Shown here in pieces: positions 21,188 to 29,227 of a stretch of 64,000 nucleotides of DNA. Each line of letters starts with the position of its first letter. The first letter of the stretch is position 1. The position numbers were made by a program, and so were the translations under genes. The stretch lies in the NCBI GenBank assembly GCA_016195325.1, contig JACPZX010000075.1:1-64000 (forward strand), read 5' to 3'. The notes beneath the pieces are model-generated. The model searched no databases. It was given only the letters and a program-made list of their open reading frames with translations, and had not been told where the DNA came from. This DNA is from Acidobacteriota bacterium. Its GTDB lineage: Bacteria > Acidobacteriota > Polarisedimenticolia > JACPZX01.

Positions 21188-21412
21188 TCAGCGTTTGTCT
21201 CGAGGGAGCGAGCGGAGTTGGGCGGCGAGTACTTTCGGGTCGAGGTAGGACGTGTGCCCAGCGTAGATTTCGTTGAGGCGCTTCGTGAGATCGCCGGCGA
21301 CGTATTCGCCGATTGCCGCGGCGTAGAGCTCGCTCCGCGAGATACCCAAACGGCGAGCCATGAGCTTCGCCGCGTAGTGGACCTCATCCGGAATGGAAAC
21401 GGCTGTCTTCAT
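21188..21412 (-). CDS. Ribbon-helix-helix (CopG/MazE-like) antitoxin-type protein
   Basis: The 74-residue protein starts MKTAVSIPDEVHYAA, followed by LGISRSELYAAAIGEYV, the standard ribbon-helix-helix DNA-binding pattern of CopG/MazE antitoxins. The C-terminal third (SYLDPKVLAAQLRSL) would be the toxin-binding tail. The frame is open upstream, but homology starts at 21412. A CATACT hexamer lies 6 bases before it, with no Shine-Dalgarno sequence. No MazF, RelE or PIN toxin gene is adjacent: aceB lies downstream and proline iminopeptidase is divergent. It therefore appears to be an orphan antitoxin or a small regulator. Confidence 0.75.
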   Translation of the reverse strand: MKTAVSIPDEVHYAAKLMARRLGISRSELYAAAIGEYVAGDLTKRLNEIYAGHTSYLDPKVLAAQLRSLPRDKR

Positions 21413-21500
21413 CCCGTGAGTATGACCATGATCGAGACATCGAGCAAGCAATCCTGGGGGGGTGTTCCCGCGGTGTCGGCCGCGTACTACCCTGTGCCGC

Positions 21501-22469
21501 ATGAAACCCAAAGCCGTGCGCCACCGCGAGCTCTACCCCGAGACGAAGCCCTACCGAACGGGGAAGTTGAAGGTCTCGAAGCTGCACACGATCCACTACG
21601 AGGAGTCCGGCAACCCGCGCGGCAAGCCGCTCGTCTTCCTGCATGGTGGCCCCGGCGGCGGCATCGGCCCGGTCTACCGCCGTTACTTCGATCCGAGGAA
21701 GTGGCGCATCGTGCTCCACGACCAGCGCGGCTGCGGCAAGAGCACTCCGTTCTCCGAGCTTCGCGAGAACACCACGTGGGATCTCGTGGCCGACATCGAG
21801 AAGCTGAGGGAGCACCTCGGCATCGACCGATGGGTCGTCTTCGGCGGGAGCTGGGGGAGCACGCTGTCGCTGGCCTACGCCGAGACGCACCCCGATCGCT
21901 GCAAGGCGCTCGTGCTGCGCGGCATCTTCATGCTGCGGCGGAGCGAGCTCCTCTGGTTCTACCAGGACGGGGCGAGCCACATCTTCCCCGACGCCTGGGA
22001 GCACTACCTCGCGCCCATCCCGCCGCGAGAGCGCGGCGACATGATGAAGGCGTACTACAAGCGCCTCACCAGCCGAGACCGCCGCGTGCGGGAGACGGCC
22101 GCGCGCGCCTGGTCGATCTGGGAGGGGAGCACGAGCAAGCTCTTCTTCGATCCGGCGCTGGTGAAGACGATGGGGGGCGGCCGGTTCGCCGACGCCTTCG
22201 CCCGGATCGAGGCGCACTACTTCGTGAACCGGGGGTTCATGAACCCCGACGATCAGCTCCTGCGCGACGTCCGGAAGATCCGCAGGATCCCCGGCGTGAT
22301 CGTTCAGGGGAGGTACGACGTCGTCTGCCCGATCCGCTCGGCGTGGGATCTCCACCGAGCCTGGCCCGAGGCGAAGCTCATCGTGGTGCCCGACGCCGGC
22401 CACTCCATGGCCGAGCCCGGAATCCGCACCGCGCTGATCGAGGAGACGGATCGCTTCGCGAGGCTGTAG
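21501..22469 (+). CDS. pip: Proline iminopeptidase (alpha/beta hydrolase)
   Basis: The 322-residue cytoplasmic enzyme removes N-terminal proline from peptides. The oxyanion motif HGGPGGG lies near residue 45 and the DQRGCGKS motif near residue 75. The nucleophile Ser is in GGSWGSTL near residue 115, the acid in GRYDVVCP near residue 270 and the His in DAGHSM near residue 298. The length fits the family (about 315-320). The ATG at 21501 matches the family start (KPKAVRHRELYPETKPY); an in-frame ATG at 21462 has no homology. It stands alone, divergent from the antitoxin-like gene. Confidence 0.93.
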   Translation: MKPKAVRHRELYPETKPYRTGKLKVSKLHTIHYEESGNPRGKPLVFLHGGPGGGIGPVYRRYFDPRKWRIVLHDQRGCGKSTPFSELRENTTWDLVADIEKLREHLGIDRWVVFGGSWGSTLSLAYAETHPDRCKALVLRGIFMLRRSELLWFYQDGASHIFPDAWEHYLAPIPPRERGDMMKAYYKRLTSRDRRVRETAARAWSIWEGSTSKLFFDPALVKTMGGGRFADAFARIEAHYFVNRGFMNPDDQLLRDVRKIRRIPGVIVQGRYDVVCPIRSAWDLHRAWPEAKLIVVPDAGHSMAEPGIRTALIEETDRFARL

Positions 22470-22488
22470 GGGCGCTCGGGCCGCCTAC

Positions 22489-23490
22489 TCAGTGGTACTT
22501 GTCCACGTAATCCACGATCCGCATGAAGATTTCGCGCGGCATCAGCACGACCGCCTCCGGCGACTGCGGAGCGAGGATCTCGTAGTAGGCGAACTCGTCG
22601 ACGTACCCGTCGGCGATGACCTTCTCGACGTCGGCGGCTTTGCTCTTCATCGCGATGAGCATGAGGAGCGCTTCCTTCTCTTCGTCCATCCGAAACGGGT
22701 GCGTGGACGTCTCGGGGCCGTCCATGGCCTCGGCGTATCCGGGCTCGTAGGCCCACACCGCCTTCGTGATGGCGTAGCCCATCCAGTCGAGAGTGGCCTT
22801 GACCTTGATCTTATCGCCTTCTTTCGCGATCGAGTACTCTGGAGAGAAGCTCCATTCCTTCCAGGGCCTCCCCGCGCTCTCCCGCTCCGAAACGAGTTTC
22901 TTGCGCAGGATCTCGTGGTTGACGTTGAGGACGTGCGCAATGGTGAGGCTGCGGACCGCCTTCTCCTTCTCCTCCTGTTTCGCATACGCGTCGGAGAGGA
23001 ACCAGTGCGCCTCGTAATCGGCGAAGTTCGATTCGATCGCCGCGAGGTAGAGCTTCTCGGCCTCCGGGTACCTCTTCTGCATGAACTCGACGTCGCCCAT
23101 GAGCGTCTTCAAGTGATGGTACTCAGGCTCTTTCTCCTGAACGACGAGATAGAGCGCCATCGCGGCCGCGTAGTCCTTCTTCTCGTAAGCCGCCTCGGCT
23201 TTCGCAAAGAGCTCGCTCGCCTCCTTGGAAATCGTGAACTGCGTGAGGGCGTATCCCCCCTCGTCATTCTTCACGAGTCGGATATCGCTCGTGAGGACGC
23301 GCCCCTTCTGCGGGGGCACCCCGGTTGGCTCGTAGTCGCCGACCTCGTAGACGAGGTGGGACTTCTCCATGATATCGATGATCTGCGCCGGGGTATGGAG
23401 GCGAGGGCGGTCGTCCTGATCCGGGCCGGCGAGGGTTGCCCCTGCCGGCAAGACGATCGAAAGGGCGGCCCAGCAGACGATCGATTTCAT
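22489..23490 (-). CDS. Exported TPR-repeat protein of unknown function
   Basis: The 333-residue protein has a clear signal peptide ending in TLAG. A helical repeat region (residues about 95-200) holds three TPR-like units (AEAAYEKKDYAAAMALY, VEFMQKRYPEAEKLYL, SDAYAKQEEKEKAVRSL), with no recognisable enzyme motif after it. It starts 20 bases after the stop of the Ser/Thr kinase gene upstream, with a GGAGGG Shine-Dalgarno site. It is thus probably co-transcribed with the kinase and may be a periplasmic partner or substrate. The function is unknown. Confidence 0.8.
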   Translation of the reverse strand: MKSIVCWAALSIVLPAGATLAGPDQDDRPRLHTPAQIIDIMEKSHLVYEVGDYEPTGVPPQKGRVLTSDIRLVKNDEGGYALTQFTISKEASELFAKAEAAYEKKDYAAAMALYLVVQEKEPEYHHLKTLMGDVEFMQKRYPEAEKLYLAAIESNFADYEAHWFLSDAYAKQEEKEKAVRSLTIAHVLNVNHEILRKKLVSERESAGRPWKEWSFSPEYSIAKEGDKIKVKATLDWMGYAITKAVWAYEPGYAEAMDGPETSTHPFRMDEEKEALLMLIAMKSKAADVEKVIADGYVDEFAYYEILAPQSPEAVVLMPREIFMRIVDYVDKYH

Positions 23491-23510
23491 GGAGCGCGCC
23501 CTCCTCGACA

Positions 23511-26405
23511 CTACTTGAATCCGCCGATCAGGACCACGTCCTGGGTCGAGGCGCCGTACGTGAAGTAGAGGAGCGGCTCGTCGGGGGCCCAGAAGTGGCG
23601 CGAGAGCCTCCCCGTCTTGAACTCCGTGACGAGGGTCGGCTGCGCCTCGCCCGGCTTCAGCACCCAGAGGCTGTCCTTCTGATCGACGCGCCGGTGGATG
23701 ACCATGCGCGAGCCGTCGGGGTGCCAGACGTGGTCGACGACCTGGCCGTCCGTGAAGCGCGTGAGCGGCTGGGGCTCGCCGTCCGGAATGGTCTTGCGCA
23801 TCAGGTTCCAACCCTGGCCGCGATCGACGAAGGTCAGCGCCGCACCGTCCGGCGTCCACAGGAGGTTGGTCGCGCCGGGCGGCAGGGAGAAGCCGGCCTG
23901 CGGCTCGCCTCCTGGCAGGGGGACGACGTGGTAACGCGTGAGGAACTTCCCCTGGACCTCCTCGAGCGTCGCGTAGAGGGCCCGCTTCCCGTCGTGCGAG
24001 ACGAGGGGCAGCTCGACCGCCTTCCCGTCGACGAGCTTGTAGGGCCTGGCCTCGCCGATGTTCCGGATCCAGATCGACTTCGGATCGTCCCATCGGGAGA
24101 ACGCCAGGGCGTTGCCCGCCGGCGAGAGCGCGATGAGCTGCTCGCCGTTCCCTTCCGTCAGCTGCTTGAGCCCGCCGCCGTCCGCGTCCATGCGCCAGAC
24201 GTGGGCGACGACCTTCTCTCCCGCGTCCACCTGCGAGAAGACGAGACCGGTGCCTTCCGTGTACTCCGCGTTGATCACGAAAATCCCCTGCGAGGAGAGC
24301 TGCCGCCGCCCGTTGCCGTCGGCGCCGATGCGCCACATGAAGACGCTGTTGTCCTTCGGGGCCGAGAAGGCCGCCGCGCCGTGGGGCAGCGGCACGAGGT
24401 TGCCGATGGACCCCGCGCTCCCCGAGGCGAAGGTGATCGGCTGCGCCTCCGCCCCCTTCTCCGTCCGGGCGACCCAGAGGTTGTCGACGGTCGTTCTCCG
24501 GATGGCGGCGATCGACGAGCCGTCGGCGGAGATGGAGAGGTTGCCGTAGCCGTCCAGGTCGTTGGTCACGCGGAGCGTCTTGCCGCCCGGGTAGGAGACG
24601 CGGTAGAGCTGGGGACTGGTTCCCGCCCCCAGGTCGAACGCGCTGACGACGACCGCGCCCCCGTCGGGGACCCATCCCGTGCTGTTGGCGCTGAGCCAGG
24701 TGCGGTTGCCGAAACGTTCACTGGTTCCGGTCTCCGCGTCGATTGCGACCATCCAGGTCTTCGCTCCGGCCTCCGTGCTCTGGATGCCCGCGGCGATCTT
24801 CTTTCCGTCGGGTGACCGTGCCGGCGGGACGATGAAATGCTCGGGGGACTTGATCCGGACGAGCTCCCGCTCCTTGCCGCTGTCGACTTCCGCGACGACG
24901 AGAGAGTCCTGACTGACGTCGAGGAGCCCGCGCCTGAAGCAGGCGCGCTTCCCGTCCGGGGAGAAGGTGGCCGCCGAGTCCACGTCGAAGGCGACCTTGC
25001 GCGGCGATCCACCCAGCGACGGCACCTCCCAGAGGGCGCTGTAGTGCGCAGCGTCCGGATCCCGGTTCAGGTAATAGAGGTAGTCGCCGTCGGGGGAGAA
25101 GCTGATCCCTCGAATCTGGAAATCCTGATCGGGGAGAATCGGCGCGTCGCTCCCTGTGCGCACCTGGCGCACGACGAAGGAGGTTTCCCGGTCCTTCGCG
25201 GTGACGTAGGCGAGGTAACGGCCGTCCTTCGAGAGGACCGCCTCGCCCAGATCGTTGCGGCTCATGAGGACGGACATCTTCAGATCCTGGAAGCCCGCGC
25301 CGGCGTCTTCCCCCCGCGCCCCCCGGCCGAGGAGGCCGTAGAGGCCGAAGGCCAGCCCGCCGAGGGCCACGACCGCCGCGGCAGTCATGCCGATCCAGAA
25401 CCCTTTCCCCCGCCCCGGCGCCGCGCCCAGCGCTCCCGAGGGGACGGAAGGCGCCGAGGTGGCCGAGGTCGCGCTCGCGGAGAGGGTGTCCCACTCCTCG
25501 ACGACCTCGCGCAGATCGATGGCGACGTCCCTCATCGACTGGAAGCGTTGATCGGGGCTCTTCGCCAGGCATCGGCGGACGATGCGCCGCACCTCGGCGG
25601 GCACCTCTGGGTTCAGCTCCTCGATGGCCCTCGGCTTTTCCCTCAGGATCTGGTGCATGACCTCGATGTCGGTGTCCGCCACGAACGGCCGCCGGCGCGT
25701 CGCCGCCTCGTAGAGGATGCACCCCATCGAGAAGATGTCGGAGCGGTGATCGACCGTCTTGGCCTGCACCTGCTCGGGGGACATGTACCCCACCGTCCCC
25801 ATGACGACCCCCTCGCTCGTCGCCGCCACGTTCGTCGGGGCGCTGGTGGCGTCCGCCTCCGCGGGAGCCTGCTTCTCCGTCAGTTTCGCGAGGCCGAAGT
25901 CGAGGACCTTCGCGAAACCGTCCTTGGAGACCATGATGTTGCCGGGCTTGAGGTCCCGGTGGACGATGCCGGCCGCATGGGCCTTGGAGACGCCTTCGGC
26001 GGCCTGGGCGAGGTAGCCGAGGAGGGTCCTCAGGTCCGCCTTCTCGTGGTGGATCTTCTGCGTCAGAGTGTCGCCGGAGACCAGCTCCATCGAGATGAAG
26101 TGGACCGGCTCGGCGTCCGGCTCCGCCCCGTCGCCCGCCCGGCTGGACCTCACCACGTCGTGGCCAATCTCGTAGATGGTGACGATGTTGGGGTGGTTCA
26201 GGGAGGAGGCAGACTTCGCCTCGGTCACGAAGCGGCGGACGCGCTCCTCGTTGCGGACCAGCCGGAGCGGCAGGACTTTCAGAGCGACGCTGCGCTCGAG
26301 CTTCTCGTCCTGGGCGATGTAGACCTCGCCCATCCCGCCGGCGCCTAATGGTCCGACGACGCGGTAGTGGGAGATCTGGTCGTCGGGCTGAAGCGTCCGG
26401 CTCAT
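23511..26405 (-). CDS. Ser/Thr protein kinase with C-terminal TolB-like propeller
   Basis: The 964-residue protein is a complete Hanks-type kinase. It has [31 protein letters not shown] and a SPEQVQAKT activation segment in residues 1-310. One membrane helix near residue 345 (WIGMTAAAVVALGG) follows. An extracytoplasmic beta-propeller of about 14 PD40-like repeats (FSPDGDYLYYL, HPDGSRMVI) then runs to the C-terminus. Such kinases pass an external signal to cytoplasmic phosphorylation; the ligand is unknown. The first ATG shares CATG with the first ATG of the divergent kinase. On the minus strand TAGAGT at 26443-26438 could be its -10 element. The secreted TPR protein follows in the same operon. 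Confidence 0.92.
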   Translation of the reverse strand: MSRTLQPDDQISHYRVVGPLGAGGMGEVYIAQDEKLERSVALKVLPLRLVRNEERVRRFVTEAKSASSLNHPNIVTIYEIGHDVVRSSRAGDGAEPDAEPVHFISMELVSGDTLTQKIHHEKADLRTLLGYLAQAAEGVSKAHAAGIVHRDLKPGNIMVSKDGFAKVLDFGLAKLTEKQAPAEADATSAPTNVAATSEGVVMGTVGYMSPEQVQAKTVDHRSDIFSMGCILYEAATRRRPFVADTDIEVMHQILREKPRAIEELNPEVPAEVRRIVRRCLAKSPDQRFQSMRDVAIDLREVVEEWDTLSASATSATSAPSVPSGALGAAPGRGKGFWIGMTAAAVVALGGLAFGLYGLLGRGARGEDAGAGFQDLKMSVLMSRNDLGEAVLSKDGRYLAYVTAKDRETSFVVRQVRTGSDAPILPDQDFQIRGISFSPDGDYLYYLNRDPDAAHYSALWEVPSLGGSPRKVAFDVDSAATFSPDGKRACFRRGLLDVSQDSLVVAEVDSGKERELVRIKSPEHFIVPPARSPDGKKIAAGIQSTEAGAKTWMVAIDAETGTSERFGNRTWLSANSTGWVPDGGAVVVSAFDLGAGTSPQLYRVSYPGGKTLRVTNDLDGYGNLSISADGSSIAAIRRTTVDNLWVARTEKGAEAQPITFASGSAGSIGNLVPLPHGAAAFSAPKDNSVFMWRIGADGNGRRQLSSQGIFVINAEYTEGTGLVFSQVDAGEKVVAHVWRMDADGGGLKQLTEGNGEQLIALSPAGNALAFSRWDDPKSIWIRNIGEARPYKLVDGKAVELPLVSHDGKRALYATLEEVQGKFLTRYHVVPLPGGEPQAGFSLPPGATNLLWTPDGAALTFVDRGQGWNLMRKTIPDGEPQPLTRFTDGQVVDHVWHPDGSRMVIHRRVDQKDSLWVLKPGEAQPTLVTEFKTGRLSRHFWAPDEPLLYFTYGASTQDVVLIGGFK

Positions 26406-29214
26406 GGCGCACCCTTTCGACGGAACGGCGACGCGGGCACTCTACCCCCGTGAACGGGGTCCGTCCACGCGGCGCGCAACCCATCCCTCTCATGTAGAAT
26501 GCCGTTTCTGTGAGGCGACTCTGAGTCTTTCCCCCGGCTCGAAGCTCGGCCCGTACGAGGTCGTCGCCCCGATCGGCGCCGGCGGGATGGGAGAGGTCTA
26601 CCGCGCGCGCGACACGCGGCTGAACCGCGACGTCGCGATCAAGGTCCTGCCGTCGCACCTCTCGCAGCACCCCGAGGCCCGCGAGCGGTTCGACCGCGAG
26701 GCGAAGGCGATCTCCTCGCTCAGCCACCCGAACATCTGCACGCTGTACGACGTGGGCCACGACGGCGGCGTCGACTACCTCGTGATGGAGCTGCTTCAGG
26801 GGGAGACGCTCGTGGCGCGCATCCTCCGGGGCCCGCTCCCGCTCGGCGAGCTCCTCCGGATCGGCTCGCAGATCGCCGCCGCTCTCGACCGGGCGCACCA
26901 CAAGGGGTTCGCCCACCGGGACCTCAAGCCCGGCAACATCATCCTCACGAAGTCGGGGGCGAAGCTCCTCGACTTTGGCCTCGCGCGCGCGGCGGGCCCC
27001 GGCGCGGCGGGTGAGGAGACGCACTCGCCGACGGTGGCGCAGCCGCTCACGGCCGAAGGGACGATCGTCGGGACCTTCCAGTACATGGCTCCCGAGCAGC
27101 TCGAGGGGAGGGAGGCCGACGCCCGGAGCGACATCTGGGCGCTCGGGGCGACTCTCTACGAGATGGCGACGGGGAAGCGGGCCTTCGAGGGGAAGACACA
27201 GGCGTCGCTCATCTCCTCGATCATGCGCGACGAGCCGCGGCCGATCGCCGAGATGATCCCGCTGGCCCCGGCCGTTCTCGATCAGATCGTGGCGCGCTGC
27301 CTCGCGAAGGATCCGGACGACAGGTGGCAGAGCGCGCGGGATCTCACGTTCGCGATCCAGAGCCTCGTGCCGGGAAGCGGCGCGGGGGCGCCCGCGAGCG
27401 GCGTCGTCGCGGCGGTCGAGACCGGGGCGCGCGGTCGCCGGGGTCCCGGGGCCGCGGCCGTCGCCGCCCTGGTGATCGCGGCCGCCGCGATCTCGGCTCT
27501 CGGCGCGTGGTACGCCGCCCGGCGCGGGGAGGCACCCGCCGTCCTCTCGCCGCATTTCACGCAGCTCACGGACCAGGCGGGACAGGAGTCCTCGCCCAGC
27601 CTCTCCCCCGACGGAAGCTCGCTCGCCTTCGCGAGGCGCGAGAAGGGGACGTGGGACATCCTCGTGCAGCGCGTGGGGGGCCGGAACGCGACCGTCGTCG
27701 CCGGAGATCCGCACCGGGACGAAACGGCGCCGGCCTTCTCTCCCGACGGCGCGTCGATCGCGTACCACCTGTCCGACCGGAAGGGGGGTCTCTTCGTCGT
27801 CGGGGCGACAGGGGAGTCGGCGCGGCGCCTCACCGACTTCGGGTTCCATCCCTCGTGGTCCCCCGACGGCAAGCACCTGGCCTTCTGCACCGAGGAGATC
27901 TTCGTCCCCTTCTCGCGGCAGAGCACGAGCCAGCTCTGGGTCGTGGATCTCGCGGGCGGGGCGCCGAGGAAGATCTTCGACGGCGACGCCGTGCAGCCCG
28001 CCTGGTCCCCGTCGGGGGGGCGTATCGCGTTCTGGGCCGTCAACCGCGGGCAGCGCGATCTGTTCACGATCGCGGCGGACGGGGGGACGCCGGTCGCGAT
28101 GACGACCGACACCGCTCTCGACTGGTCGCCGGCGTGGTCCCCCGACGGTCGGTATCTCTACTTCGCGAGCGATCGCGGCGGGACGATGAACCTGTGGCGC
28201 GTGCGGATCGACGAGCCGACCGGGCGGAGGCTCGGCGAGCCCGAGGTGGTCACGAGCGGCGTGAGCTCGGCGGCCGAGCTCCCCGCGCTCTCGAGGACGG
28301 GGAGGATCGTCTTCCGATCGGAGGTGTCGACGCGGAACCCGATCGCGCTCCCGTTCGATCCGGCGTCCGAGACGATCGGCGAGCCGAGGCGCCTCATCCG
28401 GCGGTCGGGGTCGCTCAGCCCCACCGGCGTCTCGCCGGACGGGGAGTGGCTCGCCCTCACCAACTTCGGCGAGAGGCAGGAGGACGTCTTCGTCAGCCGC
28501 GTGGACGGCTCGGACGTGAGGCGCCTCACGGACGATCCCTTCCGCGACCGGTGGCCCACCTGGTCGCCGGACGGCCGCGAGATCGCCTTCTACTCGAACC
28601 GCAGCGGGCGCTACGCCTGCTGGAGCATTCACCCCGACGGGAGCGGCCTGAGGCAGCTCACCGATTCGGAGAAGGACGGGCTGATCTGGCCCGAGTACTC
28701 GCCGTCGGGCGACCGGGTGATCGCCATCGTCGGTCTCGAGGATCGCCGGGCGATCATCTTCGATCCGGCGCGTCCGTGGAAGGAGCAGACCCCCCGGCCT
28801 CTCGAGGGCCTCGACGTGGGCGGGAAGTGGCTCGTCCCCCTCGCGTGGTCGCCGGACGGCCGGCGCCTCGTCGGGCCGATGACGGAGGGGAGCGCCTCGA
28901 TGAGCGGTGTGGGCGTTTACGATTTCACCACGGGGAGGTCGCGCGAAGTCGCCGGCGTCGTCAGCGCGGCGTTCAAGAAGATCCGATGGCTCCCCGACAG
29001 CCGTCGCGTCGTCTACGTCGAGGACGACGGAGGCCTGGGCCTGCTCGACGTCGACTCGGGGCGGCACAAGTCCCCGGGATCAGGACTTCCGTTCGCGCTC
29101 ACTCCCGAGGCGATCGTCGTGGCGAGGGACGGCCGGACGATCTACGCCGGTGAGATCTCGGTCGAGTCCGACATCTGGATGCTGGAGACGCAGGCCGCCG
29201 CGCCCGCGAAGTGA
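26404..29214 (+). CDS. Ser/Thr protein kinase with C-terminal TolB-like propeller
   Basis: This is a kinase-propeller protein of up to 936 residues. Homology begins only at about residue 40 with LSLSPGSKLGPYEVV. The motifs are [35 protein letters not shown] and APEQLEG. A membrane helix near residue 355 is followed by about 12 PD40 repeats with SPDG. The only ATG in frame before the domain is at 26404, overlapping the start of the divergent kinase. A CTG at 26521, with GAGG 5 bases upstream and a TAGAAT at 26495-26500, is a more sensible start and would give about 897 residues. It is a paralogue of the broken kinase at 12493-15155. Confidence 0.9.
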   Translation: MAHPFDGTATRALYPRERGPSTRRATHPSHVECRFCEATLSLSPGSKLGPYEVVAPIGAGGMGEVYRARDTRLNRDVAIKVLPSHLSQHPEARERFDREAKAISSLSHPNICTLYDVGHDGGVDYLVMELLQGETLVARILRGPLPLGELLRIGSQIAAALDRAHHKGFAHRDLKPGNIILTKSGAKLLDFGLARAAGPGAAGEETHSPTVAQPLTAEGTIVGTFQYMAPEQLEGREADARSDIWALGATLYEMATGKRAFEGKTQASLISSIMRDEPRPIAEMIPLAPAVLDQIVARCLAKDPDDRWQSARDLTFAIQSLVPGSGAGAPASGVVAAVETGARGRRGPGAAAVAALVIAAAAISALGAWYAARRGEAPAVLSPHFTQLTDQAGQESSPSLSPDGSSLAFARREKGTWDILVQRVGGRNATVVAGDPHRDETAPAFSPDGASIAYHLSDRKGGLFVVGATGESARRLTDFGFHPSWSPDGKHLAFCTEEIFVPFSRQSTSQLWVVDLAGGAPRKIFDGDAVQPAWSPSGGRIAFWAVNRGQRDLFTIAADGGTPVAMTTDTALDWSPAWSPDGRYLYFASDRGGTMNLWRVRIDEPTGRRLGEPEVVTSGVSSAAELPALSRTGRIVFRSEVSTRNPIALPFDPASETIGEPRRLIRRSGSLSPTGVSPDGEWLALTNFGERQEDVFVSRVDGSDVRRLTDDPFRDRWPTWSPDGREIAFYSNRSGRYACWSIHPDGSGLRQLTDSEKDGLIWPEYSPSGDRVIAIVGLEDRRAIIFDPARPWKEQTPRPLEGLDVGGKWLVPLAWSPDGRRLVGPMTEGSASMSGVGVYDFTTGRSREVAGVVSAAFKKIRWLPDSRRVVYVEDDGGLGLLDVDSGRHKSPGSGLPFALTPEAIVVARDGRTIYAGEISVESDIWMLETQAAAPAK
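26495..26500 (+). promoter_or_regulatory. -10-like hexamer TAGAAT between divergent kinases
   Basis: TAGAAT lies 20 bases before the candidate CTG start at 26521. If used as a -10 element, transcription would begin near 26507, downstream of the ATG at 26404, which supports the later start. Confidence 0.35.
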
Positions 29215-29227
29215 GGCGCCGCCGGCC

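Noticed and set aside
24718-29067. Open frame of over 1400 codons on the minus strand across two kinase genes
   Set aside because: It is produced by high GC content. It shows no domain in its own reading except pieces that mirror the real kinases in other frames.
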